From Rhabdornis inornatus (Eukaryota; Chordata; Aves; Passeriformes; Rhabdornithidae): a DNA stretch of 64,000 nucleotides. The position numbers and the translations under genes are program-made. The stretch lies in assembly GCA_013397075.1 (NCBI GenBank), contig VWZS01007725.1:476710-540709 (forward strand), in the 5' to 3' direction. Below the pieces are notes generated by a model. It had not been told where the DNA came from. It ran no database searches and was given only the letters and a program-made list of their open reading frames with translations. Below, piece by piece: positions 11,015-25,067 of this stretch (position 1 is its first letter; every line of letters starts with the position of its first letter).

Positions 11015-14000
11015 TTTCAATGAAATATAGGCAGGAGACGATGAGTCACAGGGAGTTCTGGTGGCCTGTGTGTCCTTCATGAATATTAGTAAGCTACTAT
11101 TCTTCTGTGGTTAAGATATTAAAATCTAATGTGACTCCAGGGAAAGCTAAGGAATAAAAAACAATGCAGCCTCTCAAACAGAATAAATCCAAGGTGAAAA
11201 CTGATAGCTTTGCCCTAGGAATATAGTAAGTGAAATCTGGTTTAGAATAGCATTTTAGAAGTTGTTTCATTTCTCAAACTTCTTTGGTAAATTAACAAAG
11301 TGTTGTTAGCACATGGCTCAGTTATGATGTGCCCTTATTGATATATGTGTTTACCTCTCAGTAGCTACTATACCTGTTAGATTTATTAATAAAAGTCATC
11401 CATACAGTTAGGCCTTATTCAATCTGACCAGGACAGCTTGGGTGAGTTGGGCACTAAGGGAAAATCAGGCTAGACAAATTCCAGGGCAGTTCTCACTGCA
11501 ATTTGTACTCTGCCCTCAGTAAGAATTTGGCAACACCTAAAGTCTCAGAGGGTGTGTGCAGGTGTATCAGAGGGCAGTGGAGATCAGCTCTGCATCGGAA
11601 AGCTGCTTAAGGATTGTATTGATGGGATGTGTGAAATTACAAAATACAAACTGGATTCTCTAGGAGATGCAATGCTGTTTATAAGGGAATGTTATTAAAT
11701 TATCTGTTTTCACTGAAGCGAGCATGTTGAAGTGGATTGCAAGTGCAGATCTATATGATTGCTTGTCATTGCTCTTAAGCAGTGGTTAATTTCAAAATGC
11801 ACTGCACAAGCCTCTGCCTGTGGACTTAATCTTCAGACACACCACTGATTTAAGCATTTTCTCCCAGAAAATGGTGAGAGATCTACCTATGTAGCAATAG
11901 GAAAAACACAATCTTCCTTCCTTCTTACACACATGCACACAACACTCATACAGCCAGAGGTGCAATAATCCCTATTTAGCTGCCAGAGCTGGTGGGAGAG
12001 TAGTGGTGGCCCCAGGCAGAGGTTAAGGGGCAAGTACAGGGAATGACTCCTTGTGTTATCTAACACAGCTTTGTGGGGGCTCCTAAGTAATTGTTGTCTG
12101 ACCCTTCCCTTTGCTGGAGCCAGCTTTAAATCCCCAATCAATAAAAGGAACTCGCAGCATGGCTTTGAGTGAATAATGCAGCAATTTTGCAGCACGGTGT
12201 GGCTGTTGAAAGGCAGCAGTTTATGATTCAGGGGTGCTCAGGCTCTCACACTGCTCTCACAGGCCTGGGTACGTGCACTGCTGAAGTTCACAGAAGTTTA
12301 CTGCACCTTCATGACAGCTGAATGTAGGGAAGGTTATTATTCTGCTGACTTATCCGTGGCTCTGGATGAATGGGTGTGTCCCTGTTGGGATGTTAAAGGT
12401 ACTGGGAGTCATGTTGTGTTGTGCAACCTGCAGGATCATTGTGTATGGAAAAGCTTTTTACAGCACTCAGTCCAAGAACAGAGTGAGCAGAGCTGATCTC
12501 TCCAGGCAGCTTTCTTGTCCTGAGCACTCCTGAGCTTTATTGCAGCTCCAATACGAGATGGGAAGATGAAGATAGGAGCTACAGTCACAGTTACAGAATT
12601 CCATTTCATGGAAAAGTGTATGGAGGGGGAAAATCACAGCATCATGCAACACCATGGGTGTGCAAGATATGAAATGACTGCCCCAAAGGTATACTGGAGG
12701 CAGAGCAAAAAATTAAAATACTCAGGTAGAACTAAGGAGATTTTCACTAGAGCAAGATGAACGTTTTGCGCTAGGCTAGCAGTCTAGTTAGCAGTAAAAG
12801 ATGTGAACTTCTCAAAACTTCAGTGTTTCCTAGAAGCACCTCAGCTATGTTGAAATTACTGTTAGAAAAGATTCTAAAGACCAGGAAGAATTTTTTTGTT
12901 ATTTTGTCCTGAGCAAGAAACTGTACAAGCAGCCAAGATTTAAACTAGGAGCTGTAGAGTGCAAGTTGACATTTTTGCTTTTTCCCGTTCAGTCTGTTGA
13001 ATCTCTGTTTCTCTCATCCCAAATAGCTGGGAATTTTGGCCTTTCAATGTTTCCAGGCACTGGCTTCATAAGCATTCCTTATTAAATGGACATGGAAATA
13101 TCACTGGAGTCATTAGAGTTTAAAAGGGTGAAAAACCCTACTTTAAAATTTTAAATCCTGTAAGTACAAGACTGGACGAATTGTGTGTGCTGCTTTTACT
13201 GGGAGAAAAATACTTCTGCTTTGAAGGTTAAAAGCCACCTGTAATTAAGGATAAATAAGTCATGGCTGATTTATTAGACTTGCTATATTTTGTGAGACAA
13301 TTGTCTTTTAGATTCTTTCCTCTCTCTGGTGTGCTGATCTGGCATTGCTGTTATATATTATTATTAACAGCAACAACATATACCAACACTTCATGTACAG
13401 CATGAGAAGACAGCAGTGTGAAACCAGAAAAACACATCAAGCCAAGAAGCATTGCAGGTATTGCCCCAGCCCTTAGTTGTTGTGTGTATTCCTGTGTGCT
13501 GTTGAGCCCATTCCTGATACAGCAACCAATAGACTGGGTGGGAAAAATACCTAACATAATGATGGATCACTGAATCCCTCCATTTGTGACTTATCTTGTA
13601 TCTCTGGAAATGTACATACTGTGGCCTTCCCTAACGAGTAAAGCACAAGAATCTCTTTTCCTGAGGTGACATTCAGCTACTTCACTCAGAAAAAAAACCC
13701 ACAAAAAATGCACTTAGATGACATGCAAAATGGTAAACTTTAAGTTATTAGGCAACCTCATCCTGTAGAACTGACCTAAAGGACTCTCTGGAAGGTTTTG
13801 CTGCACATGTCCAGCTCACCAGATGATCAGCAGCCATGTATAAAGAGGGAGAAATTGTGCCACCAGCTTTCTGGGGTTTTAGCTGCCTGAAAAAAAAATC
13901 AAGAAATACTTTTGCTGGAGCAGAAGTAAATGAAAATCCAAGAATCTGAGAAGACTATTTTAGTAATGTTCCCATACTCACATGGGCTTGAAAAACCCAG

Positions 14001-17000
14001 GTTTCCTGGGCAGCTGCCAAGTGCAGGTAATGAAAGGTTGCTTAGCACTTGGGACAAAGCAAATGTTAAACACCAGTTACATTCTGCCATCCAAGTCACA
14101 AGACTGCCTAGAGAACTGCTGGTGATAAATGTTCACAATTATGGCATAGAAATACCATCAGGAATTTGGACTCAAGGAGAGGAGAAACTTCCTTGAGAGA
14201 GAAGTTTTGAAACACACACATTTGACTGCAGAAATGCTGACTGTGTAGTAAGAAATACTTCCATATAAGCCTGCAGGAAGGTAAACTTACCAATTCCAGC
14301 TTGGAAAGTGTGCTGGATCATTCACAGAGCCACTGCATCTGAGGGCCAAATGTGCTGCCTCTGACTGGAAACTAAAGCCACTTCTCACTGATGTTTTTGC
14401 TCTCTGGAGTACTTTGCTTAAGTCACTTAAGCATCTGCAAGAAGTTAGTGGTGCATGAGATGAGGAAAGGTTCAATATGTATGAATAGGTCCAACTGTGC
14501 TTCCAAGCCGGATTTTTTCCATGTACAACAGCACCAAAATTTGGGCAACAGCCAGAATGTTGCACTAAGTTCTTTTATTTGTTCTCTTTATTCTTTTATT
14601 AGCAATTCCAGGATAATCTGTTGTTTCAGACTAATTTTACTCTCATTTTGCAGGATTAGTGAAAGAACCATTGTAACAATCAGCTAAGGACACTGCAACA
14701 CTTGAGGTCTGATCTCCATTTGCACCTGGGGAGTGGATGTTCTCTGTCTGTACAGAAACTGCACAGGCTGTAGATAAAATACAGCAACATCTGAACAGAA
14801 GGCATCCCTTATCTTCATGAGCTCCCTTAATTAGCTTGGTGTAGAGTTAAACTGCCTTCCCTGCGGAATGAAAATTTCTGCTCATTTATTCTTTGTTTTC
14901 TGAGCACTGCTGAAGTCTTACCATTTATATAAATGTGGAGTTTCTTTCCCCAAAGAGTCTTGAAGTGTTTAAGCTTAATGCAGGATGAGAGACAGGTCAG
15001 TAAGTTAGGAGACTATTCCTAGGGAGAGGGAAAAACTTTTCTAGGCTGTGACAACACAAATTCTGTTGAGTATTTTGTAAGAAAGCAGAAAAAGCTAAAG
15101 AAGGTGGTGGGGGATGATTAAAGAGAGGTGTGAATGAAGGAATTACAATTCCAAGGGGGAGCAAGGTGATACATGAAGCCACAGAAACAAGGTGCAGGAG
15201 CTAAATCTGAGCTGGTAAAAAGGAAGTCAGACACACAAATTTACCTTCTTGCAGGACAGTAAATTGGACTCTGTCATGCTGGTACAACAGAGCAGCTCTA
15301 GATCCTCACAGGCAGGATTATACTGGAGAAGTGACCCAAGCAGGGGCTGCTGCTGCTGAGGGTGGAGAACCACAGGACCTGCAGAGGAAAAGAGAGAACT
15401 CGTGTTCAAATGGTCATATTCATGTTAGCAATTCAGCTCCTTATCTCTGATGAAGTCACTTTAGAGCCACCTGTAAGTCCTTTGAATATGATTGACAATT
15501 ACTGTGACTATTTGCTTTTCCTTCTTGGGGATTGTGAAATTTTAATCAAAATTACCTCAATATAGTAAGTTTGTAAAAGCTGAATTCCTAATGTTTATTT
15601 CCCCAACACTTTTACAATCTGATCAATCTTTAATAATGAGACTGAGCTGAGGAAAAAAAAAACAAAACCAATTTTCTACTCAGCCAATGCAATTTCATCA
15701 GAAATGAATCATCTTAAGTGAATACATTGATTTAGATTAAATTTGATGGGAAAATATCAAAATGAATAATTTTGCCTTATTTCTTTTGGCAATGTTGAAA
15801 TATTTTATATTGGCATTTTATTAATTTAATTTCAACTTCTATGATATTTACACTATTTTGATATTCCTATACTATTTCACATAAGGGTTTCAGTGATTCA
15901 AACCCTGTATGTTTGTTTGCACCAAAAATAAATGTCAAAATGTTAGAATTTCCTGCGGGATCAGAATTCTACTTTCTATTTACAATAAAATGTGTAAAGA
16001 AATACAGCACTCCAGAGTAAGTCTGACCTTAGTGCTTCCCAGCTCTGGAATGCCAGGCAATCTAATATATGGATCAGGATTGTGTAATAAGATTTCTGAA
16101 TGATTTACGCCAATCACATTTTCATTATTTCCTCACCAGTACTGGCAGTGGTAATTCCTTGTACACTAATGCATCTTTTCCACCCAGCTAGATACAACTT
16201 ATGTGAAATAGACTGCCAAGAGTCTCCTTGGAGCATGGCTTGCTTCCAGCTTTAAGGATTGTTCAGGTATTTCTTTTTTGTTTTTGCTGAATTAGGTCCA
16301 ATGCTGGTCAACTAATGATTTCAATCTCCAGTATTATCATTGATACTTATTTTACAAAATGTTCTGCAGTGTTGATGAGTTTCAAACCATGCAGAGATAA
16401 TGGCAACTGTCCTCCTGTGCTTGCTCATAAAATTGATCTGAAAGCGATCAATGAGATGGTGAAACTTTCTTTAAAACACCAGAATTACACTTAAAAAGAT
16501 TAGAGGGGATTTTAATTTTTTTTAATTAAGCACATAACCAATCTTCATGTAAAGCAAGACAGCTTCAGCTTGTGCTGAGGAAGTAATTAACACATCAGGT
16601 GGAAGTTCACGTCTGCAAATGGTGTTCCTGAAGGTAAGGGAAACTGAATACATTCTAAGTTTGTTCATCTGAAAGACACCTGTATAAAAATTGATTGATT
16701 TGATTCACTCCTGGAACAATTACAGTTGCCATTTCCATGTATTGCAGAAACTATTTCATCAGTTTGTCTGCTGGAGAAAAACTTATACAAACCCTATGCA
16801 GAACCCACTCTGAAATTTAATGTAGGTAAACTTCTTGATTAAAAAGTTTTTTAATTTGGCTGTCTTAATTCAGGTCCGATTACCCTGTCCTAAAGATGTA
16901 GGTTTTGATCTCTTAATAAGTTATCTCCTCTCAAAGCACTGACAAAGAGCTCAGATAACAGTATTGAGTTTTATTCTGTGTCATTGGCCCCACTGGAGCC

Positions 17001-19595
17001 TCTTATCCACCTATTCTCCTCCTTATAGGAAATGCTTGGAAGCTCAGTGCAGTAAATGTAAGGAAGCTAACACAAAGGAGAGATGGTAACCAGAGTTCCA
17101 TAATTGGCTGTATTGAACTCTCTAAACATAAAGCCACACACAGAGTAAATTATCTTCTTATCAACCAAATCTGCTGGTGATCTGAAAAACAGGATTTTTG
17201 TATTTAGTTTCTCAAATGCAAACTTAACATGCATTTGCTGATGCCTGCCGAAAATTTCCGGCGCCCCTTGTGCATCCTATTCCACCAGAAATTCTGCATG
17301 GAACCTGTTTGTAGAAACCCTGAGGGGCAAATGCTGAGCAAAACCTCTGAAATTCTGTCAGAAACAATGCAAAATATCAGCATAAATTATATCAGCATTT
17401 TTTTTTTTTTTTCTGTTTCTGTCATCTAATGAGTCCAATCTAAAAATTTTAAATGTGCCTGTTTTTCTCTAATTAAAATATTCTTACTCTGTTTTGGTCA
17501 GCAGGGTAGCTGATCTCTCTTCCAAGACAGAAATACTGCTGTGGAAAAAAGTGTTTCTGGCCCCTTCTAGACTCAGGTTTTGGTCTCTACTTCCTGTTTA
17601 TTTCAGAGTTATTCCACTAACCAGGGACATCACAGAAATTCCTTTACACTGAACAACTCCAACTACTCCTTGTCCAACCCTGTCTCCTCCTTGGTTCTTT
17701 CCTGCTGGGTGTCTGATGGTGACTCCATTCTATCTTGGAGAATGGCTGTTTTGTGAAAACCTGCTCCTGAAAAATGTATTTACTGGATTATAAACCCGTT
17801 ATCTTAGATTTTGCGTGATCTGACAGACTGATCTCATGGCAACAGCACTGCTGCAGGAATGTGGGTTAGTAAAGATTTTGTGCTGCCAGCTTTTAATATC
17901 ATCCTTACAATTTTTGTTTTTTGGAGCAAAATAGGGCACTATATGTCACTATGTCTCAGATGTAATATTTAAGAACATTTTCAAGAAAATGTAAAAAGAA
18001 GTACCATCTCTCTAAGAACAACCTGCCTCTAGATTGAGGCCGTGCACTTTGTTTTACATGAAGCACAATTTACAGCCTACAAGAGCACATTTCCTTGTCA
18101 CTGGTTGTTTGCCAGACTGAACCATCCCTCACAGACAATCCACGTTCACCTGGGGTTCCCAGATACCCCTTAGGGCTCTGTGAACACGGAGTCAGCCAAT
18201 TGTTTCACTGTTGTTTTCTTCGTCGAGAAGAGTTTAAACCCCATCCTCTGCTGGCAAGTTTCCCTCCTAATTGCAGCAAAGTGGTGCTGCGATGTCATTG
18301 TGAAGTGGCTGATAGTGGCAGTGTTTTAAATGACAAGGCACAGAAGAAAAGCCCTGCTCTCTGGAACCTGCTGTAGGAGCAGATAAATGTATGTTCAGTC
18401 TATAATTAGTGAGGCAGATCTTGCAGAGGAGTCATTTACAGAAAGGATGTGTCTTGTAGGGCTGATTGAATAAAAGGCAAGGGGATGGGGGATGCATTTC
18501 ATAAAGGCAACACCAGAGCTAAGGTTGGACTGACAAGCACAAAGAGGGGAACAGATGAAATCTGAGAAATTCTGAATTCTGAGAGCGTGAGGATAAATGA
18601 AATAAAAACACACAGACACAGGGAGGGCAGAGGTATAAAGGCCTGGGGTTTGTGAGGAGGGGAGAATGATGTGGGTGTGATTGCTGCTGGGTACGGATTG
18701 AGGGGGAAAATTGCAGCTCTGGGGTGAGGTCTGCTGGAGAAGTTGTTGAAAATCAAAACAGCCAAAGGATGGACAAATATTTTAGCCACAAGTTTTTGAA
18801 GGAAGGTCACATACTTCAAAAAACCCCAGAATTGTGGTGGAGAAAAAAACAAAGGAAGTCTGTGCTAAGGGCAGTGTGGATATGCCACAAGGAAGATTCC
18901 AAAGTCCTGAGAGTGCACTGAGACAGGGAACCTCAATGACAGGATAAATGCTTTATTTTTCTCATGCAAGCTGTCAGAAATAATTGTACTTAATTTATAG
19001 TTTTCATTTGAAGATATATTCAGTAGCTCTCAAAAGACACTCCTATGTCCAAAAGCACATTTCAAAAGCTCTTACCCCTCTGGTAGAAGAAATTGTTCTC
19101 TTTTTGTAACTTATAAAAACATGCTTGGCCTCCTCTCATATCTGCCTTTGGTACACAAGCTTAGCAGATGCAGACATTCCTGTGCTGTTTGTTCCAGCAA
19201 GGTGAATTATGATTATAACACTGGGAATGAGCATCTGACGTTGACAAGGTTTTTCTGCAAGTCACCGTGAGGTAATGAGACGTGTCTGCTTTAATGATTT
19301 TCGCTGTTTAAATTTTTATTGTATTCAGCTGGATTTCTTTTTTATAGCCTTTGATTAAAGTTCAGAGGGAAGATGAATTTAAAAGTCTTCAAGTTTGTTA
19401 GATGTGCTACAGCTTGCCAGTCACCCTGCCAAAATTTTCCACTGTGTACTTCTTATAGTTCTGCGTGGTCTAAATTTAATTGACTGCAGATGAGAAGCAT
19501 TATTACAGATCTGTCATTGCAGCCACTCTTCATATGTTTCACTAGCTGGAATGAGCAGTCACTGGGTTTGTTTCTGACCTAATTCATAATGGTGT
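11015..19595. other. unique non-coding DNA
   Basis: No recognised gene or RNA. The stretch is AT-rich, especially 15580-16020. A 15-base T run lies at 17398-17412. A strong donor-like gtaagg follows cctgaag near 16634 but lacks a convincing upstream acceptor. The part from about 19200 has a different texture and is noted separately. Confidence 0.6.
19200..19580. promoter_or_regulatory. possible conserved non-coding (enhancer-like) block
   Basis: This repeat-free block contains a full TCF/LEF-type site (cctttgat at 19348-19355), several TAAT/ATTA homeodomain-type cores, and a few CpG sites in an otherwise CpG-poor neighbourhood. No open frame is convincing. Calling it regulatory is inference from motif content only; only alignment with other birds could support it. 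Confidence 0.2.
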
Positions 19596-19597
19596 AA

Positions 19598-19682
19598 AGC
19601 AGCAGTGATTTCACAGAAGAGGAAACAGATTTAGCTGGTGAGAAGGGCAGAACCAGGCTCAGTGTTGCTCCAGTAGTGCTCA
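19598..19682 (-). repeat. MIR-like ancient SINE remnant (reverse orientation)
   Basis: The plus strand reads like the reverse complement of MIR: tttcacagaagaggaaac, then agctggtgagaagggcagaa and ccaggctcag, equivalent to the ttacagatgaggaaactga ... agctggtgagtggcagagcc arrangement. A deletion seems to have removed the middle. One frame is open here and a gtgagt donor follows at 19690, but the repeat origin makes an exon reading less likely. Confidence 0.55.
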
Positions 19683-22600
19683 TTCACAGGTGAGTGGAAA
19701 AGTAAAATCCATTGTTAAAACACTAAATTTCAATTTTGTGGGAACAGAGGTACTTTATATAAGCTGTTCAGTTGATATGATAACATAATTCATCATTTTA
19801 TTTTGCTGATTCTATTAAGACAATATGAAAAAAAAGAAAAAATTCTGGGCTTTTCAACCTAGTCCCTCCTTAGGATACTGGATAGTGTCACTAGAAGCAA
19901 AGCTCTAAAGATCAAAGAATGGACAGAGATGTATTTAACATCCCAACTTATACAAACTGGTAATGTTATTTCAGTGTATTGAAACATTATCATTCCAGCA
20001 GCCTCATTTTAGTAAGTTAGAGTAAACTAATTTCTATGTGGATGTCTGGATCTGTCTGCACATTGATTTATCAAGTATATTTCTTTATTAAATCCCCCTT
20101 ACTGACAACAAACAATTACTACCTCAGGTAATTGATTTAAAACATGGGGGAGACCATTGCCAGCTGACCCTGTGCCAAGAGTTATAGTACAAATTAATAC
20201 AGACCAGAAGTCTGCGTGCCTTGTACTTGCTCCACCAGATATGTGAAGGAAGACTGGCATCCACCAGGTTTGTTAACAGGATCTTTGACAGGATCTTGTT
20301 GGGAATACAAATGTCCAGCACATTGCTGGTGGGATAATTTTTTTTTTCTGCATATAATTTGTATTGATAGCTGACTTTGGGAGAACAGAAGGCACTGTGA
20401 TCTTAGTGGGAGCACACAGGGAGAAGTTGAGACTGTGATCTTGCCTCTATTAAAATTGATTGTCTTGTGATGGATTTGGTCTCTCTCTAATCTGGGACTA
20501 TCTCAAAAATTCCTGAGAGTCTTCCTGCAAAATGCAAATGTGATGTTGAAATGGGAAGCCTTTTTGCACAGCCATTAGCAGTATTTTTAGGCATGGAAGA
20601 TAGGAGGAGACAGAAGGTAAGATGGACTGAGAGATCTTAAAACAAAGCCCTCATCAGAGCAGAAATGTCTAGCTTCCTGTCAACACCAGCAGTTAAATAA
20701 CTCAGAAGATTTTCAAACAATTGCTTGGGCTGGAGACAGGAGCTGTGACATCTGTGCTGTCAATTAAAGCTCTGTGAAGTCACCAGAGAAGGATGAGAAC
20801 AAACACTTGTTAACAGGGTATTGAATGTGAATAATTGTCCTCTGCCCTCACAAACTGAAAGGGGTGGGTGGAGATTTACTGCTGAGGGTGAGGCAGCCAT
20901 GGCATGACATGGAATATTGCTTTTCCAAATCAGATTTTTAATATTATTACATAAGTATTATTAAATTAATCACTGAAAGTAAAGGGTCAAGTTAAGGTTT
21001 GGAGATTTCTTCCTTAATTACTTAATTACATCGATAGCTTTTACCTTACTGAGGACAGTAAAAAGTTTAATTGTATTTATAGGGTTGTTTCATCCAAAAT
21101 CATGAAATGTCTTAACTTCATCTAAGAATTTGGGCTTATTTCAATGGTCTGTACATCATATCTTCCTGCTGGGTTGTTTCTCCTACTTGGAATAGTTCTA
21201 TTTGAAGGAGGAAACCTATATTATATTTGCAAATTGAGATTTTCAAAATTTAGTCCAAATTCAGAAGACAAGACTCAGGCTTGTATTTTGACAGAATTTG
21301 TACCTTGGTACTCTTCAGGCTTTCTGAAGGACAGGCCAATTCTCAAACATTTCCAGCAATAAAGATTCTCAGTTTACTTTAGATTTTTTGGCCTTTGAAA
21401 ATGTGTTTTCTACCATTTCTTGTACTAATGGTTTGCTGTTTTTTCACAAGAGTGCTCACAGACTGCAAAGTTTAACTAATAAACATGCAAATGTGTTCAC
21501 AGGAAGGTTTGTGCCAGAAATTTTTATGGGTTGCTGTTCTGCTTCTGATTGAGTAAATCGTGGTGGCTGCTCTAACTTTCTTCCTCTTTTTAAATTTGGA
21601 AACCAATGACAGAGCAGGAAAGGGCTGGGTGAGGGAAAGGTTGTCAGTCCAACACCTACAGCTGGAAACATTAAGACAAAAGCCTCTCTGATTTTTCCCC
21701 AACCAGAATTCTACATAATATGGATTTTGTTGACAATTTTAAATACCCAGTTGAAAGAAATTTGGCTCATGAGTTATTAATCTGCAAGTAATTTGGGATT
21801 TTTTTAGAAAAATGTTGTAGTGGCAAAATTGTATTTGGGAGGAGTTTTGTGCAGGAAAGTTTTTTTCAGTTCTTTTAATTGAAAGAAATTAGGGAGCCAA
21901 ATGTGTAATAGTGAAGTTTTATGGAAATGTGCTTCTCCATTTCAGGCTCAAGGATCTTAGATACTTCTCTCAATGGTGTCCTTCAGTTTCTTTCATTGAC
22001 TCTTTCCCTCCTTCCTCTTGGTCTTTGAAAGACATAATGCCTCTAAAGCAGAACATTTTACATGTAAAATCATCCCACTCAATTGTAGACTTTGAGTAAT
22101 AAGAAAAGAAATTTCAAAGATGCATTCAAAGAATAAGAAAAATAATTTAAATTGTGTTCCTTTCCTCTATTCACCTTGCACTGGCAATGTTCAGCCTTGA
22201 TTTGAAAGGCTCAGGGTGTGGGTTGTGTAAGTCAGAGCCAGCCCCAGTGTCACCTCCCTGTCCTCAGTCACCAGCTCCCACTTCCCTTCATGTTCTGTGT
22301 CCTGTGTCACTTGTGTGGGCGTTGCTTTTGGAGCCTAAATCTGGCTCAGGGACGGGGCAAAACCCTCCCTCATTTGTCCTGCTGTGAAGACTGAGAGCTT
22401 AAGCCAGAGACAGAAATGAAACGTATTTCAGAGCTAGCTGGGAGAATATTAAGATTGGTTAGTTCAACCCATGTAATATCCTCTACTACAAACACAGACT
22501 TTCCCTCCCTCAAAATAAAATGAGTCTTAACGTCTGTATTGCCAAACATTAAAATATCCTGCAAAGAACTTGAATGTTAGGTCTGTGTCCCTAAAGTATT

Positions 22601-23810
22601 AAAGAAATTTGGGTCAAATACAACACACTAAATCCAAATGCCAGTGGGAAGATCTAGTTGGATTTTATTCTTTTGTAAAGCATCTTTTAATTCTGAAAAA
22701 GCAAATGGCTGCTATTACTTCTCTCAGCAGTTGTGTTTACAGCAAAAAAAAATGTTCAATTTGTGTGTGATATGGAAACAATGAAGAAATCAAAATATTT
22801 AAGATCTATTTAGACTGAAAAGCAGGCCAAATGGAAAGATATTATTGCTGTGACTGACCTACAGAGGACTTGTTGATAAAGAAAAATTGGTGTGCTGATG
22901 CTTATTCTGTCAAATGATAAAGCACAAACAGAAAACAAGGCTGAAACCCCTTTTGGTATATACACAGCTAAATGCCTCCCAGACCCGCCTCAAGCATCTA
23001 CTTTTGCTGCCTTGTGATTTGGTAGGGCTGTCTATAGATCCAGCTTGCTCAAAGATTTTTCATTTAAATGTCAGTTGCTGTGGTAACAGCATGAAGAGCA
23101 GATCAGATGGATGCCAGGACCAGATGGGTTTCTCTAAGAACTTCACATCCATGGACAGTTGGTGGTGACCCAATTCCAAAGGTTATCCACACAGATTTGT
23201 ACTGCAGCTGACTTGGCATTGCCTTCTCCAGGGGTCTGGACCTTGTCTCTGAACCCAGGGATTCTCTTGAATTTGCAGCCCTGGGCTTTCATCAGAAGCT
23301 CATGGACTTCCCACAGAGGAAATGCTGGCAGAATAACAGAAGTGATGGAGTTTCATACCCTGATGTTTATGCTGCCTTCTCATTGTCGAGGGCTGGGCTG
23401 AGCCCAGTCTTGAGCTCTGTCAAAATGTTGAGTAATTATTACATGATAATCACACGCTGCAGTTTCTCCCAGGCTTAATCTGATTTCTGCACTGTAGTTG
23501 CTTACATCCCACCTAAGTTCCACCCACATGTAGTTTAACCAATATGACTGATTAGATTCAATTTTCCATGGTCAGAGCTGTGTTACATACAAGGTGTATC
23601 AGCAAATATTTGACCTTTGCTGAGGTCTTCTTGGTTGGTTCTCTTGCATTTAGAAGTGAATGAATATTCTTTTGAATAATTCAGTTGAAGTCATAGTAGT
23701 GGCCTGGTGTCTGCTGTTTAGTAAAACCCCAAGTTTCCCTTCCTGTTTTGGAAGGTTGGGGTTTCTGTTTGTTTTTTGTTTTCCTGAGAAATGTGTGAAG
23801 GGAGTGTGTG

Positions 23811-23880
23811 TGTCGTGGTTTAGACACAATTACGTGGGCTGGGCCAGTCAGCGTTCCAGCTTTATCTGGAAAGGGGATGG
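23811..23880. mobile_element. possible LTR edge, uncertain
   Basis: The string tgtcgtggtttagacac resembles the terminal bases of bird LTRs, which often start tgtcgtggttt in this orientation. What follows (to roughly 23880) does not match a family I can name, and no clear second end or target-site duplication was found. It may be chance similarity next to a short GT run. Confidence 0.25.
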
Positions 23881-24994
23881 AAGGCAACTCCTTAAACAAT
23901 GCTCATTTTCCTCCCTCTCTTACCTCCAAAATATGTTCTAACATGTTGGTTTGTTCAATCTTGATCCAATCTCAAGTATATTACAGGTTTTCAGAGGGGT
24001 AATGCTATGTCACAGATTTGGGGAAATTAGGGAATACTCCCAAAACAAGGCCCTGCCTGTTCTGTGTGGATGGTTTGTGGATGATTTGTGTCCCTTGCCT
24101 CCCTGGCCTGGCTGTGTTGGCAGATTCACAGCAGTGCAGCTGGGTAGAGGAGAAGGTGTGGATCTTGACTTTAAGGGTGTTAAAATCTACTTAAAAAAAA
24201 CCCACAAAAACAAACAGTTAATATTTGATAAAAATGCATTAGAAGGCATTCACAGAATTGAGAAAAGTTGTCTGCCTTTCATTGCTGCAGATTTAGTACT
24301 TTGGGGTACTGTGTTAGGCTGTGCCATGTAGATGCCAGTTTGTCCTCTGATCTTCAAAGCTCTTGCTTCATGACCTCATCAGAAGGTGCTCAGCCCATGC
24401 AAGTGGCAGGTGATTTTGTCCCCAGTCAGCAAGCACAGCTCTAACAATGTCTGTCAGGAGGCTGGGAGTAAGGCTCCCCATCAGTTAGATCCTGTCAGCT
24501 TCTCCAGGCAGTCAAAGCAGTGAGATCTGAGAACGTGCTGGCTGAATTTATGTGGGGTACATTCATTCTTCCTGCCCCACGTGTTTGAGATTGTGCTTCA
24601 GCTGGAGATGCACCACTGGAACCAGGGAACACTCTGTGCCTCTGGAAGGTGCTCCAGGCACTTTGTGGAGAGCAGCCTCCCAGTTTCTCTGGTCACAGCT
24701 CAGCAAATTAGTCTGCCCATGGTGGTGAAATGAACCACAGACTGCTGGTGCTCACAGGCTGTGCTCATCCACAAAGAGAAGCCTCAAAATGATTAATTTC
24801 TTCATTTTCAACTCTGTGCTTTGAACACAGAGATGAAGAGAAAATACTTGGCAATAGAAACCAAGAGGAGCAGATCAAAAGAAACAGAAGAGCTCAGAAA
24901 TATCTGCAGTAGCAAATGGGGAGACTGGAACATTTCTGGGACAAGGCCACTGAGTAAGGAGGTAAAAAGTCCATTTGTGTACTTCTTGGACCAG

Positions 24995-25067
24995 AATGCA
25001 GCAGTCTGGGAGGTGTTGATACACAGGATTCTAAGTGTTAAAATGTCCACACCTTCTGCTGGAAATG
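24995..25067 (+). other. exon-like segment (73 nt), unverified
   Basis: The acceptor-like tract gtgtacttcttggaccag ends at 24994 and the strong donor gtaaga begins at 25068 after GGAAATG. The first frame is open across all 24 codons and sits inside a 102-codon open frame that begins at 24821. The peptide shows no known domain. It is more likely a pseudo-exon than a real one. Confidence 0.15.
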
